64,000 nucleotides of DNA from Oceanicoccus sp. KOV_DT_Chl (GTDB taxonomy: Bacteria; Pseudomonadota; Gammaproteobacteria; Pseudomonadales; Dasaniaceae). How positions within the stretch are numbered: position 1 is the first letter of the stretch; each line of letters begins with the position of its first letter. Below, one piece after another: positions 47,068-58,282 of this stretch. Under the pieces are notes generated by a model, which saw only the letters and a list, made by a program, of their open reading frames with translations, searched no databases and was not told the DNA's origin. The stretch spans positions 1,736,001-1,800,000 of the forward strand of contig NZ_FQLF01000002.1 of the NCBI RefSeq assembly GCF_900120175.1. The letters are read 5' to 3'. The position numbers and the translations under genes were made by a program.

Positions 47068-47838
47068 ATGGCCGCACTACTCACCGAACAAGTGACTCAA
47101 GTTAATCACTGGACCGACACCCTGTTCAGCTTTAAGACCACGCGCAATTCAGGTTTTCGTTTTAAAAATGGCCACTTCACCATGATTGGCTTGCAACAGG
47201 AAGGCCGCCCCTTAATGCGTGCCTATAGTATTGCCAGTGCAAATTATGAAGATGAGCTGGAGTTTTTTAGCATCAAAGTACCTGATGGCCCGCTAACATC
47301 CAAGCTACAGGCAATTAAGCCTGGTGATGAAATCCTCATTAGCAGCAAACCCACCGGTACCTTGATTCTTGATAACTTGCTACCGGGGCGCAACTTGTAT
47401 TTGATTAGTACCGGCACCGGACTCGCGCCTTTTATGAGTATTATCAAGGATCCGGAAACTTACGAAAAATTTGAGAAAGTTATTCTTACTCACGGCTGTC
47501 GTTATGTGGATGAGCTAGCTTATCAGGAAACGATTAACAATCACCTGCCGGAAAACGAGTACTTTGGTGAGATGATTAAACAGCAACTCATTTATTATCC
47601 CACCGTCACCCGTGAGGCCTTCAAAAATGAAGGCCGTATCACTGATTTATTAGCCAGCGGTAAATTAGCGCAAGATGTCGGCCTACCGGCTATCAATGCC
47701 GCCGATGACCGTTTTATGATTTGTGGCAGTCCCAGTATGTTGAAAGATACCTGCAACATTCTTGATGCACAGGGTTTTAATGAAGCACGTCATGGCAATG
47801 CAGCAGAGTACGTGATAGAAAGAGCTTTTGTAGAGTAA
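47068..47838 (+). CDS. fpr: Ferredoxin--NADP+ reductase
   Basis: 256 residues. FAD-binding RAYSIASANYEDELEFFSIKV, and the NADP part LISTGTGLAPFMSIIKDPETYEKFEKVILTHGCR, with the C-terminal EYVIERAFVE typical of bacterial subclass I Fpr. Exchanges electrons between NADPH and ferredoxin or flavodoxin, for iron-sulfur repair and redox stress. Divergent from finR. Confidence 0.95.
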   Translation: MAALLTEQVTQVNHWTDTLFSFKTTRNSGFRFKNGHFTMIGLQQEGRPLMRAYSIASANYEDELEFFSIKVPDGPLTSKLQAIKPGDEILISSKPTGTLILDNLLPGRNLYLISTGTGLAPFMSIIKDPETYEKFEKVILTHGCRYVDELAYQETINNHLPENEYFGEMIKQQLIYYPTVTREAFKNEGRITDLLASGKLAQDVGLPAINAADDRFMICGSPSMLKDTCNILDAQGFNEARHGNAAEYVIERAFVE

Positions 47839-47851
47839 GTAGGTAGCAGGT

Positions 47852-48061
47852 ATGACCAAGCAAGAAGACAAGCAAGAACCACTGAGTTTTTTGCAAATGG
47901 TGGGCAGTATCCTCGCTTCTTTTTTCGGTGTACAAAGTTCCGAAAACAGGGAGCGGGACTTTAAGCGGGGCAAAGCGAAGCAATTCATTGCTGTTGGTAT
48001 TTTAATGACTATTGTGTGGTACGGGGTGATTTATTTAATCGTTAACGTAGTACTTCCATAA
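47852..48061 (+). CDS. DUF2970 family membrane protein
   Basis: 69 residues. SFLQMVGSILASFFGVQSSENRERDFKRGKAKQFIAVGILMTIVWYGVIYLIV is the DUF2970 pattern with one C-terminal membrane helix. Function unknown. Starts 13 bases after fpr, probably in the same transcript. Confidence 0.85.
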   Translation: MTKQEDKQEPLSFLQMVGSILASFFGVQSSENRERDFKRGKAKQFIAVGILMTIVWYGVIYLIVNVVLP

Positions 48062-48069
48062 TCCTAAAG

Positions 48070-48104
48070 CTAGCATCTAGCATCTAGCATCTAGCATCTA
48101 GCAT
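48070..48104. repeat. Five tandem copies of CTAGCAT
   Basis: Exact 7-base unit repeated five times, beginning 9 bases after the DUF2970 stop and ending just before the SUKH stop codon. No link to a gene is visible. Such repeats commonly vary in copy number. Confidence 0.97.
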
Positions 48105-48105
48105 C

Positions 48106-48510
48106 TTAACTATTCAACCACACATGCTCAGCCCACACCCACACATCTCGCCACGGCTCATCATTACTCATTTCGCCATCAAGCCAGTAATGCACCTCAC
48201 CATCTTCGTTAGTGCAGTAATAGCCGCCACGGTATTCACACAAGGGAATCATATCGCGCGGCAAACCCAACGACCAGGCTACTGCTGCTACTTCCGGTAA
48301 GTAGGTATGAGAATTGGGGTCAGCCACAGTGACCGGCTCCATCGAACCGACAATGACATCACTAACGGTTAATAAAAATTGGCGAAACGCATAATCGAGT
48401 GACACTAAAATTTGTTCCTCAGCATCAATAATGTCATCCATATCTGGAAGCTCAAGCGGAACCGGCACCGCTTCACTGTTAGCCCTAAGCTCTTCTATGA
48501 CCCTATCCAT
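48106..48510 (-). CDS. SMI1/KNR4 (SUKH)-type protein
   Basis: 134 residues. SHTYLPEVAAVAWSLGLPRDMIPLCEYRGGYYCTNEDGEVHYW fits the SUKH fold, whose bacterial members are often immunity proteins to secreted toxins. No toxin gene is seen next to it, so it could be a stray immunity or general regulatory protein. ATG 48510 follows GGAGG. Confidence 0.75.
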   Translation of the reverse strand: MDRVIEELRANSEAVPVPLELPDMDDIIDAEEQILVSLDYAFRQFLLTVSDVIVGSMEPVTVADPNSHTYLPEVAAVAWSLGLPRDMIPLCEYRGGYYCTNEDGEVHYWLDGEMSNDEPWRDVWVWAEHVWLNS

Positions 48511-48593
48511 TAATACCTCCAACACTCATTATGAGCGGCAGTATAAGCGCTAAACTCAAATAAACAAGCGAGGGATTTTTATACGTTCTAATA

Positions 48594-48619
48594 ATAAAAA
48601 AGCGGCCCGTGGGCCGCTT
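48594..48619 (-). terminator. Terminator of the TonB-dependent receptor gene
   Basis: Stem AGCGGCCC / GGGCCGCT (48601-48608 with 48611-48618); on the minus strand a T run follows (complement of 48596-48601). Confidence 0.85.
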
Positions 48620-48637
48620 GAAAACTTTTAACCAAAC

Positions 48638-51286
48638 TTAAAAGCGGTAGGTGAAATCCAAGCCGTAAGACTCACCCTTGGCAGGATGAATAAAGTAACC
48701 GCCAAACTCGGGCGCTGGAATAATTTCTTCCAAATACTCTTCATCCAGAATATTGTCGCCCCAAGCCGTTAAGGTCCAGCTTTCGGCTTCCAGGCTGATC
48801 CGCAAATTTAATAAGTCATAAGCATCGCGCTTACCTTTATCAAAATTACTTTCACCAAAACCAATGATGCCACCAGCCGGTATACCTGGGCCACCTGTAG
48901 TAACATCACCAAAAGCACCACCAATACCCTGATACAAAGCGGATACATCAGTAAAGGCATTAGTTGTTACGTCCCCCTGTACCGTACTGAACCAGGTCTC
49001 ACCAACATATTGCCAATCTAGACGTGCGACTAACTCCATACCATTGGTAATATTATTACTCCACTGCACGCCTAAGTTAGCGGTTGATTCCGGTGTAAGC
49101 GGTGCATCATTACCTTCGGTATAAGGGCGGTTGCTGTTTTTGTCAATTTCACTATTGGTGATACCCACCGCACCGTACAGAGTTACACTATCGGTAAGTA
49201 ATGCTTCAAAATCAATCTCTGCACCCTGCAAAGTCACTTCATCGATATTGGTGACTACCCGTAAAATACCAAAGTTACCGGCCAGGAAATTAAAGAATTG
49301 GCTGTCTTCAACTTCGGTATGGAAAACTGCCGCATTCACTCGTAAACGCTTATCCCACCACTCGGATTTAACACCTAACTCAAATGACTTTGATACTTCC
49401 TTATCATAATCATCATTGAGCTCTTGTGGCTCAGTGCCAAAAGTACCGAACACACTATCCACTAGATCCTTACTACCGATATTATTGAACCCACCGCTGC
49501 GAAAACCCACCCCATAGCTGGCATAGACCGACGCATCTTCGGTTGCCACCCAGCGCCATGAAACCTTGGGCTGGAATTGTGAAAACTCTTCACTGCGATC
49601 ACTAATGGTGTCAGTAAAGCTACCATCATAAGCAGGGTTAATTGTCGCCACTGCAAAGGTGTTAGGATTAATACCACCAAAGGCCTGAGCACCTGGCACA
49701 TTCGGTACTTTATTAGACACATCACGATCTTCCTGATCGTAGCGTCCGGCAATTGATAAGGTTTGATTTTCCGTTAGATCAAAATCTACTGAACCAAAAA
49801 TTGAGGCTACATCAGTATCAAATTGATCGTTAAATAATAAATCGGTTCTGCCTGGCACGTAGGGCTTACGGCCAAAATAACCATCACCCAAATCTGCCCC
49901 ATAAGATACTGCAACTTCCCGTTCAATTTGCGCTAAATAAAAACCGGCCATCCATTGCAGGCCATCACCCTGTGAAGCGAGTCGTACTTCTATACTCGTA
50001 CTTTCCTGGTCGCGCTGCTGGTATTGATAACCATCACAGGTACTTTGTGTATAAGGCGGTAATAACGCATTTAAACCGTACACCGGGGCAAAACCAATAT
50101 CTGAAGCCATCCCAGGTACTGTGCCTGGGAACGCAAAGAAGGGAGAATTAACACCGGGATTATATGCACCTGATGCTAATAAATCCTGATAGCTCGCAGA
50201 ACAGGCATTTTGCGCTTCACCCACACTAGGACCACTCAACGGAGAGCCTGGTCCAACTGCTGCGCTTAAATCAAATGAGTACAAACCAAACGCTGCGCTG
50301 GTTCCATCTGATAATAGGTACTCTTCCAAATTATCGTAAGCGACAACGGTGGTTAATGTTGCCCAATCCATATCAACATCCGCCTTAACGGAGAAGAAGG
50401 TGTTTTCCTGTTCGTTTTCGCCGGGTACATTAAATTCAAAACGGAAATCATGATCATTCACATCTTTGTATAAATTAGGATCACCGAAGTTTGCCGCGGC
50501 GGTAGGTAAAGCAAAAACAGCATTGAAGTTGATGGCGCCTGCTTCGACTTCTCTATAACCTGCCGTCGCATCAATACTAACCCGATCACTGACATCCCAG
50601 ATTAAGCGTGCCCGAAAGTTCTGCTCTTCGAGAAAATCCACGCTGCCATCTTTACCGGTGAATTCATTTTTATACTCGCCCTCATCATCGCGGTTGCTAA
50701 AGGAGAAGCTACCTTTTAATCCATCAACAATAGGGCCACTGACACTGATTCTGGCTTTCGTTAAATCATTGGAGCCAGCACCTACACTGACCGTGCTTTC
50801 AAACTCATCACCCGGCTTTTTAGTAGTAACAATGATTGCACCGGCAACCGCATTGCGACCATAAATGGCTCCTTGTGGCCCTTTCAATACTTCGATTTGT
50901 TGAATATCGAATAACTCCTGGTTAAAGCCATTAGGATTAGTCAGCAAGACGCCGTCAACAACATAGGCAAAAGTGCCTTCCGCGTCCCGGGTTGAAGTAA
51001 TACCGCGAATAGTTACCTGAGTGTCGCCCGCATTAGCGGAATCAACAATCGTGACGTTAGGAGTCAATGCGATAAAGTCCTGGGGCCTCTCAATACCCGC
51101 TCGCTCTATCGTTTTTTCAGTGAACGCGGTAATGGCGATCGGCACTTCTTGTAAATTCTCTGCCCGTTTTCGCGCTGTAACGACAACCTCTTCTACCGTT
51201 ATTTGTTCCGCTGTTGCGACGGAAATGGATGCACTACTTATTAAAGTCGCTCCAATCGCTGAAGCTATTATTGATCGCTTGAACAT
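48638..51286 (-). CDS. TonB-dependent outer-membrane receptor
   Basis: 882 residues. Signal peptide (MFKRSIIASAIGATLISSASISVATA), TonB-box-like ITVEEVVVTARKR, a plug domain (VPIAITAFTEKTIERAGIERPQDFIALTPNVTIV, TIRGITSTRDAEG) and a C-terminal beta-barrel ending in Phe (GESYGLDFTYRF). Typical of Cellvibrionales receptors for complex ligands. No adjacent partner reveals the ligand. ATG 51286 follows GGGAGA. Confidence 0.94.
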   Translation of the reverse strand: MFKRSIIASAIGATLISSASISVATAEQITVEEVVVTARKRAENLQEVPIAITAFTEKTIERAGIERPQDFIALTPNVTIVDSANAGDTQVTIRGITSTRDAEGTFAYVVDGVLLTNPNGFNQELFDIQQIEVLKGPQGAIYGRNAVAGAIIVTTKKPGDEFESTVSVGAGSNDLTKARISVSGPIVDGLKGSFSFSNRDDEGEYKNEFTGKDGSVDFLEEQNFRARLIWDVSDRVSIDATAGYREVEAGAINFNAVFALPTAAANFGDPNLYKDVNDHDFRFEFNVPGENEQENTFFSVKADVDMDWATLTTVVAYDNLEEYLLSDGTSAAFGLYSFDLSAAVGPGSPLSGPSVGEAQNACSASYQDLLASGAYNPGVNSPFFAFPGTVPGMASDIGFAPVYGLNALLPPYTQSTCDGYQYQQRDQESTSIEVRLASQGDGLQWMAGFYLAQIEREVAVSYGADLGDGYFGRKPYVPGRTDLLFNDQFDTDVASIFGSVDFDLTENQTLSIAGRYDQEDRDVSNKVPNVPGAQAFGGINPNTFAVATINPAYDGSFTDTISDRSEEFSQFQPKVSWRWVATEDASVYASYGVGFRSGGFNNIGSKDLVDSVFGTFGTEPQELNDDYDKEVSKSFELGVKSEWWDKRLRVNAAVFHTEVEDSQFFNFLAGNFGILRVVTNIDEVTLQGAEIDFEALLTDSVTLYGAVGITNSEIDKNSNRPYTEGNDAPLTPESTANLGVQWSNNITNGMELVARLDWQYVGETWFSTVQGDVTTNAFTDVSALYQGIGGAFGDVTTGGPGIPAGGIIGFGESNFDKGKRDAYDLLNLRISLEAESWTLTAWGDNILDEEYLEEIIPAPEFGGYFIHPAKGESYGLDFTYRF

Positions 51287-51442
51287 AGTCTCTCCCTTGC
51301 CTTTGATTATTAAGTACTGCTTTTTTATCATGCCCTTCAGCCAATGGCTGGATTACGGCAAGCCTGTTATTTGATCAATATAGAGGAGATTAACTCACTC
51401 CACCAGTTGCTAAACGAATCTTTACATCTGGGTAGAGGCTAG

Positions 51443-51847
51443 TTACTTTTCCTCGCAAAATTGAATTTGTGTGCCCAACGTATCGTTCTGATCAATATCC
51501 CAAACCTGCCAATTTTCAAGGCCTTGTCTAGGTATTTCGCTGGTCATTGCACTGCCCTGGGCAACAACATTAGCTGCTGCTTGTTGCAGATCATCCACGG
51601 AATAAGAAATCAGGAAGAAGCCTTCTCCATGCTGCTGCAAATGTTTACCTGGAATACCTGTCATATCGACTGGCTGCACCAATACCAACCAACTATCACC
51701 AACTTTGGAGCGAGCGGTTTTAACACCTCTGCCTGGCAAGTCATCAATAACAAAATTATCTATACCTAGCAGTTTACGATACCGATCAATCCCGGCACTT
51801 AGATCTTCTACGATAAAATTGATGTGGTGGATCTTTGTAACAGACAT
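51443..51847 (-). CDS. VOC (glyoxalase/bleomycin-resistance) family protein
   Basis: 134 residues with two beta-alpha-beta-beta-beta units: KIHHINFIVEDLSAGIDRYRKLLGI and GFFLISYSVDDLQQAAANVVAQG, and metal-site residues His8 and Glu near position 76. The substrate is not deducible. The start codon directly follows a T run that is the tail of the glmS terminator, with only AGG (part of the stem) as ribosome site. Confidence 0.8.
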   Translation of the reverse strand: MSVTKIHHINFIVEDLSAGIDRYRKLLGIDNFVIDDLPGRGVKTARSKVGDSWLVLVQPVDMTGIPGKHLQQHGEGFFLISYSVDDLQQAAANVVAQGSAMTSEIPRQGLENWQVWDIDQNDTLGTQIQFCEEK

Positions 51848-51886
51848 AAAAAAACCTATAAAAATGAGCGCTGCTCTTTCTATAGG
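51848..51886 (-). terminator. Terminator of glmS
   Basis: CCTATA / TATAGG arms (51855-51860 with 51881-51886) with an inner AGC / GCT pairing. T run on the minus strand (complement of 51848-51854), ending exactly at the VOC start codon. Confidence 0.7.
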
Positions 51887-51910
51887 CTTTATTTACAGGT
51901 TTGGCAAGAC

Positions 51911-53743
51911 TTACTCTACCGTCACCGACTTAGCCAGATTGCGTGGCTGGTCCACATCAGTACCTTTTAACACAGCCACATGATAAGAAAGTAATTGCAG
52001 TGGGATGGTATAGATAATGGGGGCAATAATATCAGCCACGGACGGCACTTTAATTACATTAAGCCCCGAGCTATTTTCAAAGCCTGACGCGGCATCGGCG
52101 AACACAAATAACTCACCGCCACGTGCTTGCACTTCTTGCAGATTGGATTTTAATTTTTCCAATAAATCATCATTAGGCGCAACCGCGACTACTGGCATAT
52201 CTGCATCAACCAGTGCTAACGGTCCATGTTTTAATTCACCTGCAGCATAACTTTCAGCATGGATATACGAAATCTCTTTCAACTTTAATGCGCCCTCCAT
52301 CGCAATAGGCCACATCGCACCGCGTCCCAAAAACAACGAATGGTGTTTTTCTGCGAAAGATTCTGACATTTGGTGGATAGCTGTATCCAGCGCAAGGGTC
52401 TGCTCTAATTTTTCTGGCAGTTGTTTTAGCGCGGCAACTATTTCTGCCTCCTCGTTTGCGGACAATTGATGACGACGTCCCAGTGCCACGGTTAATAAAA
52501 TTAACGCCACCAACTGTGTGGTAAATGCTTTAGTGGAAGCAACACCAATTTCCGGACCCGCTTCGGTCATTAGTGCCAAATCTGATTCCCGCACCAAAGA
52601 GCTCTGTGCGACGTTACAGATTGTCATGGTTGCGGTGTACCCTAAAGTTTTAGCTAAGCGAAGAGCGGCTAATGAATCTGCGGTTTCACCGGATTGGGAT
52701 ATAGTCACTAATAAGGTATTTTCCTGTACTACTAACTTTCGATAGCGAAACTCACTGGCAATTTCCACCCGACAAGGAACACCAGCTATACCTTCTATCC
52801 AGTATTTAGCGACCATCGCTGCATGATAACTAGTGCCACAAGCCACGATTTGTACGGCTTTGGTTTTGTCTAATATGGCTTTTGATTCAATACCAAAAGC
52901 CTGCTCTAAAATTTGGTTTTTACCTAACCGACCCTGTAGCGTATTTCGTATCACCTTGGGTTGCTCATAAATTTCTTTGAGCATGTAGTGGCGATACTTT
53001 CCTTTGTCCGCGGCTTCCGCCGAATCAGTTAACTGTAATTGCTCCCGCTCAACTTCTTGACCGTCTTTATCCCATATCTGATAGCTATCCGGCGTAATTT
53101 CAGCAAAATCCCCTTCGTCTAAATATATAAAGCGATCGGTTACCTGGCGCAGCGCTAATTGATCTGAAGCTAAAAAGTTTTCTCCAATACCCAAGCCTAA
53201 TACTAATGGGCTCCCACTACGGGCACATAAAATTTTCTCTGGTTCGCTCTTATCAATAACGGCTAAACCAAACGCACCTTCCAGTTCTTTTACGGCTATC
53301 TTAACCGCTTCTCTCAAATTTAAGCCGGTAATAATTTTTGAGTGGATCAAGTGGACGATAGTTTCGGTATCAGTTTGTGATAAAAACTCATACCCTTGGG
53401 CGGTTAATTTTTCACGCAGCTCTTCGTGGTTTTCAATAATACCGTTATGCACTAATGCAATCTGATCTGATGATATATGTGGGTGAGCATTGGCTTCTGA
53501 AGGCTGACCGTGCGTTGCCCAACGGGTATGTGCAATACCAGTAGAGCCTGGCAGTGGTGTTTGTTGCAGCGCTTCATCTAATACCGCAACTTTGCCTAAA
53601 CGTTTATGACAACCTATGGCACCTTTGCTATCAACAATGGCTACACCTGCGGAATCGTAGCCGCGATATTCCAGACGCTTTAACCCTTCTACCAATATAG
53701 CTGAAACTTTTCTGCGCGCTGCTGCGCCAACTATGCCACACAT
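51911..53743 (-). CDS. glmS: Glutamine--fructose-6-phosphate aminotransferase (isomerizing)
   Basis: 610 residues. The N-terminal nucleophile glutaminase starts MCGIVGA (Cys2) with the family motif [11 protein letters not shown], followed by two SIS isomerase domains ([18 protein letters not shown] and [27 protein letters not shown]) and ends [15 protein letters not shown]. Makes glucosamine-6-phosphate for cell wall and LPS. Follows glmU by 55 bases. Confidence 0.98.
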   Translation of the reverse strand: MCGIVGAAARRKVSAILVEGLKRLEYRGYDSAGVAIVDSKGAIGCHKRLGKVAVLDEALQQTPLPGSTGIAHTRWATHGQPSEANAHPHISSDQIALVHNGIIENHEELREKLTAQGYEFLSQTDTETIVHLIHSKIITGLNLREAVKIAVKELEGAFGLAVIDKSEPEKILCARSGSPLVLGLGIGENFLASDQLALRQVTDRFIYLDEGDFAEITPDSYQIWDKDGQEVEREQLQLTDSAEAADKGKYRHYMLKEIYEQPKVIRNTLQGRLGKNQILEQAFGIESKAILDKTKAVQIVACGTSYHAAMVAKYWIEGIAGVPCRVEIASEFRYRKLVVQENTLLVTISQSGETADSLAALRLAKTLGYTATMTICNVAQSSLVRESDLALMTEAGPEIGVASTKAFTTQLVALILLTVALGRRHQLSANEEAEIVAALKQLPEKLEQTLALDTAIHQMSESFAEKHHSLFLGRGAMWPIAMEGALKLKEISYIHAESYAAGELKHGPLALVDADMPVVAVAPNDDLLEKLKSNLQEVQARGGELFVFADAASGFENSSGLNVIKVPSVADIIAPIIYTIPLQLLSYHVAVLKGTDVDQPRNLAKSVTVE

Positions 53744-53798
53744 AACTTTTCCATTTTCATGCTCTCATTTAGGACGAGCGTATTTATTTTCTTGACAA

Positions 53799-55157
53799 CT
53801 ATTTTTTACTTGGACGTTTCCAGCCATCAATGTTCCGCTGCTTGCCTCTGGCCACACCTAATTGCTCGTCGGCAACATTGGCTGTAATAATTGATCCTGC
53901 AGCTATAGTCGCATTTTTTCCAACACTAACCGGTGCCACCAACGCGGTGTTTGAACCAATAAATGCACCATCGCCAATAGTAGTCACAGATTTATTCACC
54001 CCATCATAATTACAAGTAATGGTGCCTGCACCTATGTTGGCACCTTTACCTATATTACTATCACCAATATAGGATAAATGATTCACCTTGCTGCCTTCGC
54101 CTATAGTAGCTTTTTTGGTTTCAACAAAATTGCCTATTTTGGCTTTATTACTCAATACTGTGCCAGGACGTAAGCGGGCAAATGGACCAATATCGCACGC
54201 TTCTCCAACTATCGCATTTTCTAGCACACTGTTAGCTTTGATCACCGAACCTTGGCCAATGGTTGAATTTTCGATGACACAATTAGGGCCAATAGTCACG
54301 TCATCGGCAATACTGACATCACCAACAAACACACAATTTATATCAATAAAAATATCCTGACCTATGGTTAAATTGCCACGAATATCAATGCGCTGTGGAT
54401 CTGCTAACGTTGCTCCTTCGGACATTAACCGCTGTGCTTGTTGCAGTTGGTAAAAACGCTCTAGTGCTGCCACCTGTTGGCGATTATTCGCGCCCTCAAC
54501 TTCCATCGTTGTTTCAGGGTGTTGCGCCAACACTTGCATTCCGTCAGCGACAGCTAAAGCAATAATATCTGTTAAATAATACTCACCCTGCGCATTATTC
54601 GCTGACAAGGTCGGCAACCATTGTTTTAACTTTTTAGCCGATACCGCCAGAATACCCGTATTCACTTCTGTGATTTCAAGTTGCGCCGCGTTCGCATCTT
54701 TTTGTTCAACAATGGCTTTTATCGAGCCCGCTTCACGCACTATGCGCCCATAGCCTGCAGGAATGTCCAAATGTACGGTTAATAAAGATAGGGTGTCATC
54801 ACTTGCTGCACTGACTAAAGAAGACAATGTTTGATTAGCAACCAGTGGCACATCGCCATAGGCTACTAAAACTACACTATCATCATTGATGGTTGGCAAT
54901 GCCTGCGCCACAGCATGACCCGTCCCTAACTGTTTCTCTTGTACCACCCAATTAATGTCCGCGTCTTGAATATTGGCCTTAACCTGATCCGCGCCATGCC
55001 CGATAACCACATGAATAACATCTGCCCCAATTTGTTTTGCACTTTCAATCACATGTGCAACCATCGGCTTGCCTGCAACTTGATGCAAAACTTTGGGGAG
55101 TTTGGAGCGCATGCGAGTGCCCTGTCCCGCAGCGAGAATAACAACCTCTGTTGTCAC
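53799..55157 (-). CDS. glmU: Bifunctional GlmU (N-acetylglucosamine-1-phosphate uridyltransferase / glucosamine-1-phosphate acetyltransferase)
   Basis: 452 residues. N-terminal nucleotidyltransferase (LAAGQGTRMRSKLPK), C-terminal left-handed beta helix of hexapeptide repeats (IGPFARLRPGTVL, IGNFVETKKATIGEGSKVNHLSYIGDSNIGKGANIGAGTI). Makes UDP-GlcNAc. Located between the atp operon terminator and glmS, as is usual in gammaproteobacteria. Confidence 0.98.
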   Translation of the reverse strand: MTTEVVILAAGQGTRMRSKLPKVLHQVAGKPMVAHVIESAKQIGADVIHVVIGHGADQVKANIQDADINWVVQEKQLGTGHAVAQALPTINDDSVVLVAYGDVPLVANQTLSSLVSAASDDTLSLLTVHLDIPAGYGRIVREAGSIKAIVEQKDANAAQLEITEVNTGILAVSAKKLKQWLPTLSANNAQGEYYLTDIIALAVADGMQVLAQHPETTMEVEGANNRQQVAALERFYQLQQAQRLMSEGATLADPQRIDIRGNLTIGQDIFIDINCVFVGDVSIADDVTIGPNCVIENSTIGQGSVIKANSVLENAIVGEACDIGPFARLRPGTVLSNKAKIGNFVETKKATIGEGSKVNHLSYIGDSNIGKGANIGAGTITCNYDGVNKSVTTIGDGAFIGSNTALVAPVSVGKNATIAAGSIITANVADEQLGVARGKQRNIDGWKRPSKK

Positions 55158-55252
55158 GTAAGTTCCTTTTGTTGAATTTAAACCGCTATCAATCTGATTA
55201 TTAGCTAATTAATGAATGCTCAATGCAGTCTTATTATTGTAGAAGCCTAAAT

Positions 55253-55280
55253 AAAAAAGGGTAGCCGAAGCTACCCTTTT
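55253..55280 (-). terminator. Terminator of the atp operon
   Basis: AAGGGTAGC / GCTACCCTT stem (55257-55265 with 55270-55278), tetraloop CGAA, T run on the minus strand (complement of 55253-55258). It lies 27 bases after atpC. Confidence 0.9.
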
Positions 55281-55306
55281 ATCCGTAAATATTGCCTGCT
55301 TAACAC

Positions 55307-55729
55307 TTAGCCAAACTTTTTACGTATTGCCTGTAAAGTCCTTAATTGCGCTGTTGCAGCAGCTAATTGCGCAGAAGCACGGCCATAATCAAAATCGCCG
55401 TTTTGATTGGCAATCGCATGCTCAGCTTCTTTCTGTGCTTCCAGTGCTGAAGCCTCATCAATATCGTCTGCACGTAATGCGGTATCCGCCAATACACTAA
55501 CAGTACCAGGCTGAACTTCTAAATAGCCGCCTGACACATAATAGACTTCTTCTTCGCCATTTTGCTTCTTGATACGAATGGGGCCTGGTTGCAACGAAGT
55601 AAGCAATGGTGCGTGACCATAGCCAATACCCAAGTCGCCTAAAGCGCCGCTAGCAACAAGCATTTCAACCAAACCGGAAAAAATTTCCTGCTCAGCACTA
55701 ACGATGTCACAGTGAATAGTCATAGCCAT
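55307..55729 (-). CDS. atpC: ATP synthase epsilon subunit
   Basis: 140 residues. [43 protein letters not shown] and the C-terminal helical hairpin with [20 protein letters not shown]. Regulatory subunit of the F1 head. An alternative start is the second ATG (55723). Confidence 0.95.
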   Translation of the reverse strand: MAMTIHCDIVSAEQEIFSGLVEMLVASGALGDLGIGYGHAPLLTSLQPGPIRIKKQNGEEEVYYVSGGYLEVQPGTVSVLADTALRADDIDEASALEAQKEAEHAIANQNGDFDYGRASAQLAAATAQLRTLQAIRKKFG

Positions 55730-55786
55730 AAAATAACACGCCTATCAGTTCTTGATAGAAGAGTAAGGAAACGCCAAAGCGCCTAC

Positions 55787-57304
<1,518 letters not shown>

Positions 57305-57319
57305 TTATCCCATGCAGCA

Positions 57320-58186
57320 TTAATTACTGATTGCTGCTGCACCACTTACAATTTCTGAAAGCTCTTGGGTAATCGCTGCTTGACGCGCTTTGTTGTAAAC
57401 CAATTGCAGGTTATCGATTAAGTCACCCGCATTATCGGTTGCATTTTTCATCGCCAGCATCCGCGCAGCTTGCTCACAAGCGCCATTTTCAACGACTGCC
57501 TGATACACTTGTGACTCAACATAGCGCGTCAATAAGCCTTCCAGCAGCTCCTGCGCATCGGGCTCATAAAGATAATCCCAATGATGCTTTAAACCTTTAT
57601 CGTCATCTGCTTCCAACGGCAATAACTGTTCTACCGTTGGCGTTTGCGTCATGGTATTAACAAATTGATTACTGACCAGATACAACTTGTCGATTTTACC
57701 GTCCGCGTAGGCATCCAACATAACTTTCACGCCGCCAATTAAATCGGCAATCGCTGGGTCTTCACCTAAATCGCGCACTGCAGCAACTACATTACCGCCA
57801 TAGCTGTTAAAGAATGCCGCTGATTTTGCGCCAACTACACACAAATCAATCTCGGTTTCTTTCGCTGCATAAGCTTGCATGCTTTTAATTGCCGCTTTAA
57901 ACAAGTTGGTGTTTAAGCCGCCACACAAACCACGGTCGGTTGAAACCACTACAAAGCCAACACGTTTTACTTCGCGCTGCACCATGTACATGTGCTTGTA
58001 CTCAGGATTAGCGTTAGCAATATGTCCAACTACCGAGCGAATACGCTGTGCATAAGGCTTACCAACCTGCATGCGGTCTTGGGCCTTACGCATTTTACTG
58101 GCGGCAACCATTTCCATTGCGCTAGTAATTTTCTGCGTACTTTTAATACTCGATATCTGAGTCCGTATTTCTTTTCCGCTTGCCAT
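57320..58186 (-). CDS. atpG: ATP synthase gamma subunit
   Basis: 288 residues. N-terminal [35 protein letters not shown] and C-terminal [34 protein letters not shown], which form the rotor coiled coil. It has REP-like palindromes in the gaps on both sides. Confidence 0.98.
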   Translation of the reverse strand: MASGKEIRTQISSIKSTQKITSAMEMVAASKMRKAQDRMQVGKPYAQRIRSVVGHIANANPEYKHMYMVQREVKRVGFVVVSTDRGLCGGLNTNLFKAAIKSMQAYAAKETEIDLCVVGAKSAAFFNSYGGNVVAAVRDLGEDPAIADLIGGVKVMLDAYADGKIDKLYLVSNQFVNTMTQTPTVEQLLPLEADDDKGLKHHWDYLYEPDAQELLEGLLTRYVESQVYQAVVENGACEQAARMLAMKNATDNAGDLIDNLQLVYNKARQAAITQELSEIVSGAAAISN

Positions 58187-58220
58187 TTTCTCTACCTATC
58201 AAAGGCTAACTCGGTATTTA

Positions 58221-58246
58221 GGGGCCAGAGCTAAAGATCTGGCCCC
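58221..58246. repeat. REP-like element copy 2 (atpA-atpG gap)
   Basis: Perfect 9-base arms GGGGCCAGA (58221-58229) and TCTGGCCCC (58238-58246), loop of 8. Related to 57277-57302. Confidence 0.85.
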
Positions 58247-58247
58247 A

Positions 58248-58282
58248 CTATTAATAAGAGGCATTGAACCTCTTATTAATAG
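58248..58282. repeat. Hairpin over the atpA stop codon
   Basis: CTATTAATAAGAGG (58248-58261) and CCTCTTATTAATAG (58269-58282), 14 perfect pairs, 7-base loop. The atpA stop codon (58276-58278) lies inside the right arm. Confidence 0.9.

Noticed and set aside
53744-53798. glmS ribozyme/riboswitch
   Set aside because: The leader is only 55 bases, and this riboswitch is a Gram-positive feature; no match seen.
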